Shown here one piece after another: positions 52,904-62,454 of a DNA stretch of 64,000 nt. Origin of the DNA: Halobacteriales archaeon QS_1_68_20 (lineage in GTDB: Archaea; Halobacteriota; Halobacteria; Halobacteriales; PXRE01); NCBI GenBank assembly GCA_003021085.1, contig PXRE01000015.1:81085-145084 (forward strand), in the 5' to 3' direction. Within the stretch, counting starts at the first letter, position 1. Each line of letters starts with the position of its first letter. Below the pieces are notes generated by a model that did not search any database, had not been told where the DNA came from, and saw only the letters and a list, made by a program, of their open reading frames with translations. The position numbers and the translations under genes are program-made.

Positions 52904-54060
52904 TCAGGGCGCCACGAGCAGCGTGTTCAGTGCGTCCGGGACGACAAGCACGTCGCTCCCCGGTTCGACGGCGTCCGCGACCGACTCCCGGGCGTGCATC
53001 AGGCACTCCTCGACCACGTCGGGGTGCTGGCTGTTCGTCACGTAGACGTCGTACTCCCGGAGCACCCGCGCGACGACGAACGCCCGCTGGGCGCCCGGTT
53101 CGTAGCCCGCCCGCATCTCCTCGTAGAGGGCGTCGGCGTCCGCGGCGTTCCGCAGACGCTCGTAGGACCGTTGCTCGCCCCGGCCCTGGCCCGCGCCCTC
53201 GGGGAGTGGCGCGGGGACCACGATGCGACCGCCCTCCTGGAGTGGATCGCCGTCGCCCAGCGCGACGTAGGTCGCCGCCCGACTACCGACAGCGCATCGC
53301 GGGCGCTGTCCGCGAGTTCGTGGACCACGGGTCGGTGCTGGCCGGCGGCGACGTCCAGGATCCCCCCGGGTCCGTGGGTGACGTTCAGGCAGAAGTCCGG
53401 CCCTGCCAGGTCGCCCGCGCGGTCGAGAAACTCCCGGAAGGGGTTGCCTCGCACGCGACCCAGGCGGACGCCGTCCTGCCCGAGCATCCCGGGGCCGTGG
53501 GTGTACCGGATCAGGGGTTCGCCGCCCGCGCCGACGACGACCGTCTTCGCGCCGCCCGAGAAGCCGGCGTACTGGTGGGGTTCGACCATCCCCGTCGAGA
53601 CCACCAGATCCGCCCCCGCGACGGCGGGGTGGACTTCGACCGGCACGTCGTCGACCCGTCCGACCTCCACGACCGCGTCCGGGTCGTGGTTCACCGCGAG
53701 GTCGGCGTGCTCGCCCAGCAGGTCGTCCAGTTCGTCCGCGGTGAGCGGCCGGTGCAGCCCCAGGCCGACGACGACGGTGACGTCCGCGCGGTCGACGCCC
53801 GCCGCGGTGAGTTCCTCCAGCAGCAGGTCCAAGAGCACGTCGTCGGGGGTCGCCCGGGTGACGTCGGTGACGACCAGCGCCACCTCGTCGCCCGGGCCGA
53901 CCCGCCACGACAGCGGCGGTCCCAGGGGGCTGGCGAGCGCCCGTTGCCCGGCCTCGCGGGGGTCCACGGGGTCGCCGCCCGGCGGCTCCGTGACCGTCAC
54001 CTCCGAGTCGGGCAACGAGACGGTTACGGCCTCGCTCCCCAGCGGCACGTCGACTGCCAT
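52904..54060 (-). pseudogene. larA: LarA/DUF2088-domain racemase with a frameshift
   Basis: From ATG 54060 the first 260 codons read a lactate-racemase-type protein: VALVVTDVTRATPDDVLLDL, then HRPLTADELDDLLGEHADLA, then STGMVEPHQYAGFSGGAKTV, then LNVTHGPGGILDVAAGQH. After about 53285 the homology (TYVALGDGDPLQEGGRIVVP, then YDVYVTNSQHPDVVEECLMH) is in another frame and ends at TGA 52904. LarA in bacteria uses a pincer-nickel cofactor; the archaeal role is less clear. No long homopolymer is at the shift. No larB/C/E genes are nearby. Confidence 0.8.
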
Positions 54061-54151
54061 GGTCGACGTTCGTGGGCGGCCGGGGAATGGGTGTCGGTCC
54101 GGTCGCCCGGACGACACCGCGGCATTCCGGAGGGGTCCGATCCTGCGTCGC

Positions 54152-55192
54152 TTACCCGTCCACCCGGAACCGAATCCGGTAGGGGAGCGTCCCGCCGTCG
54201 TCGTCCGGGAGGCCGATTTCCACCTCGTCGGCGACGACGTACTCGCCAGCGGGGAGGTCCGCCTGGACGTCGAACGCCCGCTCGACGGAATCGCCGGGTC
54301 CGACCCTGGTCTGCAGGCCGATGCTCTCGATTGCGGTGATCTCCCGGCCCTCCGTGGAGACGTGGTCGCTCTCCTCGTATGCGTCGCTCCAGAGGAGGTG
54401 TCCGGTCCCGGGGTCGTCGACGGGCCGGGCGTGGAGGACGCCGAAGGGCGGCGGCGCCCCGCTCATGACGGTGATCTCCACGTCTGCCTCGTTGTGCAGT
54501 GCTAGTCGGAGGCGGGCGCCGCCGTCCAGGTCGGCGTCGGTGAACTCGACGGTCAGCGACGCCGGGAGGGTACCGCGCTTCTCGACGTAGGCCGTGTAGA
54601 AGGTCCCGTCGAGGTAGACGTAGCGGTTGGCGTCGAGGGCCTCGATCAGGTTCGCCGGCGCATCGCTGAAGCCGTAGCCGCCGCTGGTTTCACCCGCCTC
54701 CCGGACGAGTTCGCGGGTCTCCGTCGTGGGTGACCGCTTCGCGGGAGGCTTCCCGCGAGGCGATTTCACCGTCGACGGCCGACTCCTCGACCGTTTCCGC
54801 AGTGATCTCCGTCGACGGGAGGGTGTGAGTCAGTTCGTAGTAGGTCCCGTCCCGCAGGACGTACCTCGTCTCCGCGAGGAACTTCACGAGCCAATCGGGG
54901 GGTCCTCGACAGCGTAGCCCCCGTCGATGGCGTCCGCTACGAGCGACTGCTCGCGGTCGTCGAACTCCGCCGTCTCCGGGACCTGCCCGCCGGGCGAGTT
55001 CCCGAGGTCGTTCAGCCTGATGGCGTACGTGAACGTCTGGACGGACTCGACGGCGACGGCCTGGCCGGGGTCGCCCGTCGTGGTCGGCGTCCCGTCGGCG
55101 GCGGGTGACTCGGTCGATCCCGACTGGTCGAGACACCCGGCCGCTGCGACGGACGCGCCAGCGAGGAGGTGGAGGGCCTGGCGGCGTTTCAT
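54152..55192 (-). pseudogene. Lipoprotein gene with two frameshifts
   Basis: ATG 55192 begins a lipoprotein signal (KRRQALHLLAGASVAAAGCL, lipobox AGC). The first section ends AIDGGYAVEDPP; the continuation DWLVKFLAETRYVLRDGTYY, then ELTHTLPSTEITAETV is in a second frame after a G6 run (plus strand) at 54897-54902. It changes again near 54720-54735 into TETRELVREAGETSGGYGFS and the rest, ending RIRFRVDG. Together they make one haloarchaeal lipoprotein of about 345 residues. A six-base inverted repeat (GCGGGA..TCCCGC) adjoins the second shift. Confidence 0.8.
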
Positions 55193-55283
55193 ACCCGCGC
55201 GATCGGCTGGATCGAACTAAAACGTGCGGGAGGCTCAAACGGCCGTTTCGGTCACGAACCCCGTCTGGGACTGGCGGCCGCGG

Positions 55284-56630
55284 TCACAGTCTGGCCAGGT
55301 AGTCGTCCATCCCCTCGTAGGCGAGCGCGTCCCAGTCGTGGTCGTCGTCGTGGACGCCGCTGACGTGCGCGGAAACCGAGGCCGGCACGTTCCGGTAGTC
55401 ACACCCCCGGACGGGACAGGGGACTTCCTCGTCCGCGCCGGCTCCCACACGGACGTCTTCGCTCGACGCGCCACGGTCACCCCCGCCCGACCCGTCCCGG
55501 ACCCCGGTCAACTCTGCAGCGACCTCCTCGACCGCATCCGCGTCGACGTCGACCCGGCGGACGTACTCCGTCTCGCTGACCTCGTAGAACGCCGACTCGT
55601 CGAGTCTGGCCTCCTCGACGAGTTCCTCGACGGCGTCCTCGTCGACCTGCTCGGTGAGGACGGCCTCCCGCGAGAAGCCGTTGCGCTCGACGGCGGCGAG
55701 GACCTCCGATTCGTCCCGCAACGAACGCCGGGTCCGACTGGCGCCGGCGACGGTCCCCATCTCGCCCGAAATCTGCTGGCCGTCGGCGACGCGGTCCGCG
55801 AGGGCGTCCCGGGTCTCCGTCCGGAGGTCGCCGACCCGGCTCTCGATCTCGGAGAGGAGCGCGTAGAGGTCGGCGAGGCGGTCGGCCGAGAACGAGTCCA
55901 GGGCCGGCGCGTCGGCCGCGTCCAGGTCCGCGAGGTAGGCGACGCTGGCCGCCTCCACGCCGGAGCGGTCCGCCGGGTCGTCGGGTATCCCGCTTGCGTC
56001 GTCGGTCACCGTCTGCTCGTCTGCCGTCGCCCGCCCGCCCGTCGACTCGGCCCCCGACTCGGCGCGCGAACTGCCCGCGCTCGTCGACCCGGCGTCGTGG
56101 GAGCGACTCCCGCCGTCAGACGGGTTCGGTCGGCCGTCGCGGTCAACCCCCGCCGACCCCGGTTGCGGATCTGCACCTGGGTCGGTCGCGTCCTCGACGG
56201 GTGCCGCCGTGGCCGCGCTGCCGTCTTCGGTCCGGCGGAGGTCCGCCAGCGAGAGGTACCACCCCAGCGGCGTCCGGTCGAGTTGCTCCCGCAGCGCCGA
56301 CCGCTGGCGGTCACCGAACCGACTGCCCCGGAGGTAGTCAGCGATGGCCCGCGCCTGCTCGTCGGTCATGCCCCGGGCACTGGTGGGTTCGGCGACGTCG
56401 TTCCCGGCCTCGACGATCCGGCCGGGACTGCCGGGAAGCCAGGCGTCGCCGGCGTACACCAGCGTCCGGACGAACTCGACCGGGAGGTGGTCGCCCGCCT
56501 CGCACCCCAGTTCCTCGCGGACGAGCGTCTCGCCCTCGGCCCCGAGGGCGAACCGGTATCGCCCGGACTCCAGCGGGGCGGCCACCATCCAGTCGCCGTC
56601 CTCGCGGACGAGCGTCGGTCGCTTCGCCAT
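55284..56630 (-). CDS. Large acidic protein with C-terminal zinc finger
   Basis: A 448-residue protein. The N-terminal 170 residues are a folded domain (DGDWMVAAPLESGRYRFALG, then EFVRTLVYAGDAWLPGSPGR, then RGMTDEQARAIADYLRGSRF). A low-complexity middle leads to a helical part (FSADRLADLYALLSEIESRV) and a final finger: CPVRGCDYRNVPASVSAHVS then GVH, a C2H2 form. I do not recognise the N-terminal domain. It is probably nucleic-acid or protein binding. Confidence 0.75.
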   Translation of the reverse strand: MAKRPTLVREDGDWMVAAPLESGRYRFALGAEGETLVREELGCEAGDHLPVEFVRTLVYAGDAWLPGSPGRIVEAGNDVAEPTSARGMTDEQARAIADYLRGSRFGDRQRSALREQLDRTPLGWYLSLADLRRTEDGSAATAAPVEDATDPGADPQPGSAGVDRDGRPNPSDGGSRSHDAGSTSAGSSRAESGAESTGGRATADEQTVTDDASGIPDDPADRSGVEAASVAYLADLDAADAPALDSFSADRLADLYALLSEIESRVGDLRTETRDALADRVADGQQISGEMGTVAGASRTRRSLRDESEVLAAVERNGFSREAVLTEQVDEDAVEELVEEARLDESAFYEVSETEYVRRVDVDADAVEEVAAELTGVRDGSGGGDRGASSEDVRVGAGADEEVPCPVRGCDYRNVPASVSAHVSGVHDDDHDWDALAYEGMDDYLARL

Positions 56631-56740
56631 GTCCTGACTCGTACTCGCGCGTCACGGTATTTGGACGTATCGACGGCCCCGACGCCGCGTCGACTTCCGC
56701 AGTCGGTGCCGTTTTGCCCGCGGGTACCCCAGTCCCGGGC

Positions 56741-57727
56741 ATGCGAGCGCTCGTCATCGGCGGCACCCGCTTCATCGGCCGCCACCTCGTGGAGGAACTG
56801 CTGGCCAACGACTACGAGGTCACCATCTTCAACCGGGGGAACCACGACAACCCCTTCGCCGACGACGACCGCGTCCGCCACGTCGAGGGCGACCGCAAGA
56901 ACGAGGGTGCCCTCGAAGCGGCCTCGACGGAGGTCGACCCCGACCACGTCTACGACGTCGTCGCCTATAAGCCGAGAGACGTCCGCGCGGCGACGGAGAT
57001 CTTCGCGGACGTCGACGCCTACGTCTACGTCTCCAGCGGCGGCGCCTACGGCGCGGAACACGTCCCGAAGCGAGAGGCCGTGACGCCGCTGCAGGAGTGT
57101 ACCACCGGGCAGGCGACCGAGGACTCCGCTGAGACCTACGGTAACCGCAAGGCCGAGGGCGACCGCGCGGTGTTCGCGGCCGCCGAACGCGGCGTGAACG
57201 CGATGAGCGTCCGGCCGACGGTCGTCTACGGCCCCCACGACTACACGGAGCGCCTGGACTACTGGATCGACCGCGTGAACGAACACGACCGCGTCGTGAT
57301 CCCCGGCGACGGCGACCTGCTCTGGCACCGCGTCTACGTGGAGGACGTCGCCGCAGCGATGCGCATCGTCGCCGAGGCAGGGACGGCCGGCGAGGCGTAC
57401 AACGTCGGGGATCGGCGCTTGGTTACCCACGCGGAACTGGTCAACCGCCTCGCGGCCACCCTGGACACGGACGTCGAGGGCGTCACCGCCAGCGAGCGCG
57501 AACTCGCGGCCGGCGACCTCGTCCCGGGGGACTTCCCGCTGTACCGCGAGCACCCCCACGTCCTGGCGACGAGCAAACTGGCGTCGCTGGGCTGGGAGTC
57601 GACGCCGCTGTCGACGGCCATCGAGCGCACCGTCGAAGAACACCTCGACAGCGACCGTGACGGTCGGGAACTCGGTCCGGACCGCGAGGACGAACAGCGG
57701 GTGCTCGAGGTCCTCGACACGCTGTGA
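56741..57727 (+). CDS. NAD-dependent epimerase/dehydratase (extended SDR)
   Basis: A 328-residue extended short-chain dehydrogenase. RALVIGGTRFIGRHLVEELL is the NAD-binding glycine motif (G-G-T-x-F-I-G). YVYVSSGGAYG carries the active-site Ser region, and ETYGNRKAEGDRAVF carries the Tyr-x-x-x-Lys pair (YGNRK). Substrate is likely a nucleotide sugar or an unknown ketone. It stands alone between a zinc-finger gene and egsA. Confidence 0.9.
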   Translation: MRALVIGGTRFIGRHLVEELLANDYEVTIFNRGNHDNPFADDDRVRHVEGDRKNEGALEAASTEVDPDHVYDVVAYKPRDVRAATEIFADVDAYVYVSSGGAYGAEHVPKREAVTPLQECTTGQATEDSAETYGNRKAEGDRAVFAAAERGVNAMSVRPTVVYGPHDYTERLDYWIDRVNEHDRVVIPGDGDLLWHRVYVEDVAAAMRIVAEAGTAGEAYNVGDRRLVTHAELVNRLAATLDTDVEGVTASERELAAGDLVPGDFPLYREHPHVLATSKLASLGWESTPLSTAIERTVEEHLDSDRDGRELGPDREDEQRVLEVLDTL

Positions 57728-57812
57728 CCGGACCGGACGCGCCGTCGGCGTCGCTGGGCGCGTTCTGTCGGGAGGTAAGGGGTGCGGACCGGGTTGCAAC
57801 CCGAAAACCGAT

Positions 57813-57835
57813 GGGGTGGGGAAGTTGGGGGGGGG
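57813..57835 (+). other. G-quadruplex-type G tracts upstream of egsA
   Basis: GGGGTGGGGAAGTT is followed by nine G in a row, fitting four G tracts with loops of 1, 5 and 1. It lies about 150 bp before the egsA start. Nothing else in the 254-bp gap is clear; a T/A-rich stretch near 57885-57915 may hold the promoter. Confidence 0.5.
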
Positions 57836-57981
57836 TGTCGGTCGGTACCAGGTCGCCGACCGGTTCATTATTGTACGGGCCTGTTGATAAAAATTTCGGA
57901 TCTGATTGATTACACTTTCGTCCGGCGGTTTCGCCGATCCGAGGGGACAGACCCTTGTGAGGGGGGAAGCAACGGACTGGC

Positions 57982-59040
57982 ATGTTCGAGAAGTCGACGT
58001 GGATCCGGTTGCCCCGGAACGTGGTCGTGGGCCACGACGCCCTCGACCGGACCGCCGAGGTGGTCCAGGACATCCACCTGGACGGCAAACCGCTGCTGGT
58101 GACGAGTCCGACGCCGCGGGAGGTCGCCGGCGAGCGGGTGATCGAGCAACTGTCGGCGGTCGGGCCGGTGCCCGAGACCATCGAGGTAGAGACGGCGAGT
58201 TTCGACGCGGTCCAGCGCGTGATCGACGAGGCCCGCGCGGTCGAGTCCGACTACCTGCTCGGGGTCGGCGGCGGCAAGGCAATCGACCTGGCCAAGTCCG
58301 CCAGCGACGAACTCGACCAGCCGTTCGTCTCCGTGCCGACCGCCGCCAGCCACGACGGCATCGTCAGCGGCCGTTCGTCCATCCCGGAGGGCGACACGCG
58401 CCACAGCGTCGCCGCCGAACCGCCGGTCGCCGTCGTCGCGGACACGGGCGTGCTCGCGGACGCCCCCTGGGAACTGACGACGGCGGGCTGTGCGGACATC
58501 ATCTCCAACTACACCGCGGTCGCCGACTGGCGACTGGCCCAGCGCCTGAAGAACGTCGAGTTCTCGGAGTACGCCGCCGCCCTCTCGGAGATGACCGCGG
58601 AGATGCTGGTCGACAACGCCGAGTCTATCCGGCCGGGGCTGGAGGAGTCCGCCTGGGCGGTGGTGAAGGCATTGGTCTCCTCCGGCGTGGCGATGTCCAT
58701 CGCGGGGTCGTCCCGGCCGGCCAGCGGCGCCGAACACCTCTTCTCGCACCAGCTAGACCGCATCGCACCGGGCAAGGCCCTGCACGGCCACCAGGTCGGC
58801 GTCGGGTCCATCGTCACCGCGTACTTCCACGGCGGCGACCGTGGCTTCTGGCGGGAAATCCGGGCCGCCCTGGAGAGCATCGACGCCCCGACGACCGCGG
58901 ACGAACTCGGTGTCTCCGACGAGGAGGTCGTCGAGGCGCTGACCACGGCCCACGAGATCCGGGACCGCTACACCGTCCTCGGGGACGGCGTCAGCGAGGA
59001 CGCCGCCATCGAGACCCTCACCAAGACCGGCGTCATCTGA
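57982..59040 (+). CDS. egsA: sn-Glycerol-1-phosphate dehydrogenase
   Basis: A 352-residue enzyme that makes glycerol-1-phosphate from dihydroxyacetone phosphate with NAD(P)H, the first step setting archaeal lipid stereochemistry. It has the GVGGGKAIDLAK nucleotide loop, SVPTAASHDGIVSGRSSI, the zinc-binding Asp in TTAGCADIISNYTA, and histidines in GAEHLFSHQLD and LHGHQVGVGS. Length is typical (about 350). Confidence 0.96.
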   Translation: MFEKSTWIRLPRNVVVGHDALDRTAEVVQDIHLDGKPLLVTSPTPREVAGERVIEQLSAVGPVPETIEVETASFDAVQRVIDEARAVESDYLLGVGGGKAIDLAKSASDELDQPFVSVPTAASHDGIVSGRSSIPEGDTRHSVAAEPPVAVVADTGVLADAPWELTTAGCADIISNYTAVADWRLAQRLKNVEFSEYAAALSEMTAEMLVDNAESIRPGLEESAWAVVKALVSSGVAMSIAGSSRPASGAEHLFSHQLDRIAPGKALHGHQVGVGSIVTAYFHGGDRGFWREIRAALESIDAPTTADELGVSDEEVVEALTTAHEIRDRYTVLGDGVSEDAAIETLTKTGVI

Positions 59041-59057
59041 TTTCCCGCTCCGGACTG

Positions 59058-59591
59058 TCAGTCAGCCGGGATCGGTAATTCCGACAGAGGGTCGTACAGC
59101 AACTCGTCCGGTCGCTCGTCGAACCAGCGAGCGGCGGCGATCTCGCCCTCCCGGGGACGGACCTCGCCGCCCGCGTACTCGGCGTGGAACACGAGCACCA
59201 GCCCGTGCAGCGGCGGTCGGTCGCGCTCGGCGTCGACGATTTCGACCTGCTGGGCCAGCCCCACGCTCCCGAGGTCGACCGTCACGCCCGTTTCTTCGCG
59301 GACTTCCCGGCGGGCCGTCACCGCCAGCGTCTCACCGGGTTCGTGTTTGCCCGACGGCTCCTGCCAGGCGTCGTAGCCCTCGCGCTGGACCAGTAGCACC
59401 GCGCCGTCGTCGTTCCGGACCCAGGCGCCGGCGCCGCCGACGGTGCCCGCCTCGAACCGCTCGACGGTCCGGTCGTAGTCGTCGGGGTCGACCTGCCAGC
59501 GGTCCTCGACGGTCCACTCGACGCCGAACTCGTCGTCGAGGTCGGCCAGCGCCCGGCGGACGCGTTCGCGGGAGCGCTCCCCGAGTCCCAT
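59058..59591 (-). CDS. NUDIX hydrolase
   Basis: A 177-residue protein. An N-terminal 60-residue helical region precedes the NUDIX domain: [20 protein letters not shown] then [10 protein letters not shown] and [11 protein letters not shown], a complete NUDIX box (GX5EX7REUXEEXGU). It hydrolyses a nucleoside diphosphate linked to another group; the substrate is unknown. Unlike the copy at 5.2-5.7 kb, it is intact. Confidence 0.9.
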   Translation of the reverse strand: MGLGERSRERVRRALADLDDEFGVEWTVEDRWQVDPDDYDRTVERFEAGTVGGAGAWVRNDDGAVLLVQREGYDAWQEPSGKHEPGETLAVTARREVREETGVTVDLGSVGLAQQVEIVDAERDRPPLHGLVLVFHAEYAGGEVRPREGEIAAARWFDERPDELLYDPLSELPIPAD

Positions 59592-59652
59592 GGAGGAAGC
59601 GAGCGTGGCGGCCCGAAAGCAGGTTCCGTCGACGGCAGGCGTTGCCGGCAGT

Positions 59653-60501
59653 TCACCCGATCTCGGCGGTCCGGAACCGCCAGTAGCCCAGCGCCAGGGG
59701 GACGGCGATCCACAGGGCCATGAGGACGACCATGAACCACCCTTCGAGGTAGAACGGGTCGTCCGGACGGGGTGCCGCACCGACCGTCGCCAGGATGTCG
59801 GTCGGCATCACCAGTTGCATCGAGTTCAGGTACGCTCCCGTCGGACTGATCGAGTAGAGGAACTCGAGCAGGTTCTCGTAGTCCGCGGGGTCGGCACCGA
59901 GTTTGTCGAGCACGAACGACAGCATCTGGACCGGCCCCACCGGGAGGAAGTTCCAGACGATGTTGAACACGAAGAAGAAGCCGATGGCGCCGCCTATCGC
60001 CCGCGAGCGCGTCGACGTCGACGCGGAGATGGCCAGCGCGACCGACACGTACGCCACCGCGTACAGCAACGTCAGGACGACGAACATGACGAAGTCCCCG
60101 ACGGCGAGTTCCATCGAGGGGACGAGCACCTCGGCCGCCGCCGTTCCGACGACGAACGACAGCAGCAGTCCCGCCGCGACGACCCCGCTACGGGCAAGCA
60201 ACTTCCCGAGGACGACGTCCGCCCGCGTCACCGGGGCTCCGAGGGTGAACTTGATCCGTCCCGACTCGCGTTCGCCGGCGAGCGCGAGGTACGCCGCGAC
60301 CAGCGCGATCAGCGGCACGACCAGCGCCCCGCCGACGCCCGCGAGCCCCCACAGCACCCTGTGGAAGTTGGGATCCGACGACCCGCTCTGCCCGTAGAAG
60401 AACAGTAGCATGAACAGCGTGTACAGCGCCGCCGGTGTCCAGACGAGTTTCGCCCGACGGACGTCGAGGAAGTCCCGCCGGGCCACTGCGAACGCCTTCA
60501 T
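59653..60501 (-). CDS. ABC-2 type transporter permease
   Basis: A 282-residue protein with six predicted helices: [20 protein letters not shown] at the start, then [20 protein letters not shown], then [15 protein letters not shown]. The [20 protein letters not shown] loop is typical of ABC-2 exporters of the NosY/Gld type. It overlaps its ATPase gene by four bases. Substrate is unknown; antibiotics, lipids or small peptides are typical. Confidence 0.88.
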   Translation of the reverse strand: MKAFAVARRDFLDVRRAKLVWTPAALYTLFMLLFFYGQSGSSDPNFHRVLWGLAGVGGALVVPLIALVAAYLALAGERESGRIKFTLGAPVTRADVVLGKLLARSGVVAAGLLLSFVVGTAAAEVLVPSMELAVGDFVMFVVLTLLYAVAYVSVALAISASTSTRSRAIGGAIGFFFVFNIVWNFLPVGPVQMLSFVLDKLGADPADYENLLEFLYSISPTGAYLNSMQLVMPTDILATVGAAPRPDDPFYLEGWFMVVLMALWIAVPLALGYWRFRTAEIG

Positions 60502-61451
60502 GCAGTCACCCCCGTCTCGACGGGGTCGCCGCCGTCACCCCGGCCGTTGCCGGTGTAACGGTTGAACAGTTCTTCCAGGGAGGTCTCCTCGGAGACGATG
60601 TCCGTGACCGTCGTTCGATCGTCGAGCGCGCGGACGACGTCGACCTTCACCGTCGGGTCCTCGCAGACGGCGGTGACCGTCCCTTCCCCGACGGTGACCT
60701 CGCGGACACCGTCGAGGTCTCCCAGACCCAGTGGCTCGGGAACGTCGGCCACGTCGACTTCGACGACCGACGTCCCGCCCGACTCCTCCCTCAGGTTCTC
60801 GATGGTGTCCATCTCGACGAGCGATCCGTCGTGGAGGATGCCGACCCGGTCGCAGACTGCGCCGACCTGTCCCAGGAGGTGACTGGAGAAAAACACCGTC
60901 GTGCCGTCCTGGGCCTGCTCGCGGATGAGTTCCCGCATCTCCTGCATCCCGGTTGGATCCAGCCCCGAGGAGGGCTCGTCGAGGATCAACAGGTCGGGGT
61001 CGCCGACGAGCGCCATCGCCAGCGCCAGTCGCTGGCGCATTCCCTTCGAGAAACCGCCGGCTTGCCGGTCGGCCGCCTCCGGGATGCCGACCGCATCCAG
61101 CAAGGCGTCCACGTCGTCGTCGGTCCCCTTCGTGTCCTTGACCCACTCGACGTGCTCGCGGGCCGTCAGCCGTTCGAACACCTCGTATCCCTCGGGCAGG
61201 ATGCCCACCCGCTCCCGGAGGCGGGTCGCCTCCGTCCGTGCGTCCATGCCGAGCACCTCGGCGGTGCCAGCGGTCGGTTCCACGAACCCCAGCAACATGT
61301 TGATCGTCGTCGACTTGCCGGCGCCGTTCGGGCCGAGGAAGCCGAACACCTCCCCCTCCTCGACGACCAGGTCCAGGTCGTCGACGGCCACGACTCCGGC
61401 CTCCCCGGAGCCGTACCGTTTGGTAAGGCCGTCCATCTCGATTGCGACCAT
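60498..61451 (-). CDS. ABC transporter ATP-binding protein
   Basis: A 317-residue ATPase. Walker A is GPNGAGKST, the Q-loop lies near LLGFV, the signature GGFSKGMRQR (variant of LSGGQ), Walker B LLILDEPSSGLD, and the H-loop SSHLLGQV. The C-terminal 100 residues are the usual extra domain of ABC-2 ATPases (VGILHDGSLVEMDTIENLRE). It is intact and is a paralogue of the frameshifted ATPase at 62.4-63.4 kb. Confidence 0.92.
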   Translation of the reverse strand: MVAIEMDGLTKRYGSGEAGVVAVDDLDLVVEEGEVFGFLGPNGAGKSTTINMLLGFVEPTAGTAEVLGMDARTEATRLRERVGILPEGYEVFERLTAREHVEWVKDTKGTDDDVDALLDAVGIPEAADRQAGGFSKGMRQRLALAMALVGDPDLLILDEPSSGLDPTGMQEMRELIREQAQDGTTVFFSSHLLGQVGAVCDRVGILHDGSLVEMDTIENLREESGGTSVVEVDVADVPEPLGLGDLDGVREVTVGEGTVTAVCEDPTVKVDVVRALDDRTTVTDIVSEETSLEELFNRYTGNGRGDGGDPVETGVTA

Positions 61452-61472
61452 GGATGAAACACAGAATATGCT

Positions 61473-61482
61473 GGTATTAAAA
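61473..61482 (-). promoter_or_regulatory. TATA box of the second ABC operon
   Basis: TTTTAATACC on the minus strand is about 27 nt before the ATPase ATG at 61451, so this pair of genes has its own promoter inside the tandem. Confidence 0.6.
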
Positions 61483-61560
61483 CTTTATATTACCGATAAG
61501 TACTGGGGTGTAATCGGAGGGCCGACGTGCCGGGGACCGGGAGCGTAGTCGGGCGGATCG

Positions 61561-62454
61561 CTACCCCAGGTCGGCGTCGCGGAACCGGAGGTAGCCCAGG
61601 GCGGCCGGGACGACGCCCCAGGCCAGCAGGACGACGACCAGCACCCATTCGGAGAGGTAGAAGGGCAGTTCCCCGGCCACGCGGTTGGCGAGTTCGAGTT
61701 GCTCGGGCGTGGCCCCCGCGGTGTCCTCGACGGGGAGCAGGACCGGCGACCCGATGGAAATTTCGAAGATGGAGTCCGCCAGCGCCCGGAACGCCTCGAT
61801 GGGGCTGAGTCGTTTCAGCAGGAAGTACCAGGCCTCGACCTGGATTCCCGGCCGGGTGCCGTTGAGGACGTAGTAGACGCCGGCGGCGATGGGTTCCCAG
61901 AACATCAAAAAGAGGAGGTAGATGCCGATGACGGCGGCCATCGCCTTCCCCCGGGTGGCGCTGGCGGCGGAGATGCCGACCCCGAGGCCGGTGAACGCGA
62001 GGCCGAACAGCAGGACGCTGGCGAACAGGCCGAGGGTCGCCCCCGCCTCGGGGACGCCGTAGACGACGACGGCCAGCCCGAGCGTGACGACTAGACCGAC
62101 CAGCAGCGCCGACCCGATGACCACCGCGCGGCCGACGAGCTTGCCGGCGACCACGTCGAACCGGGTGAAGGGGTAGCTCAGCAGGACGCGGATGCTCCCC
62201 GAGCGGCGCTCGCCGACGACGGACATGTAGGCCGCGATCAGCGCGACCAGCGGGACGAACAACTGGGCGAGTTCCGCGACGAACGCCAGGCCCATCTCGG
62301 CCTCTACCTCCACGTCCGAGGGGAACGCCGCGCCCGCGACGAGCAACAGCAGGCCCATGAACGATACGAACACGCCGACGACGCCCCAGACCATCTTCGA
62401 GCGGACGGCGTCCGCGAAGTCCTTGCGGGCGACGTCGCGCCAGGTGGTCGTCAC
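61561..62454 (-). CDS. ABC-2 type transporter permease
   Basis: A 297-residue membrane protein, paralogous to the permease at 59.7 kb: ARKDFADAVRSKMVWGVVGV at the start, then PLVALIAAYMSVVGERRSGS and IRVLLSYPFTRFDVVAGKLV, and the C-terminal WGVVPAALGYLRFRDADLG matching [19 protein letters not shown] of the other. It overlaps the frameshifted ATPase gene by four bases. Without its own ATPase it could only work with the ATPase of the neighbouring pair. Confidence 0.88.
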   Translation of the reverse strand: MTTTWRDVARKDFADAVRSKMVWGVVGVFVSFMGLLLLVAGAAFPSDVEVEAEMGLAFVAELAQLFVPLVALIAAYMSVVGERRSGSIRVLLSYPFTRFDVVAGKLVGRAVVIGSALLVGLVVTLGLAVVVYGVPEAGATLGLFASVLLFGLAFTGLGVGISAASATRGKAMAAVIGIYLLFLMFWEPIAAGVYYVLNGTRPGIQVEAWYFLLKRLSPIEAFRALADSIFEISIGSPVLLPVEDTAGATPEQLELANRVAGELPFYLSEWVLVVVLLAWGVVPAALGYLRFRDADLG

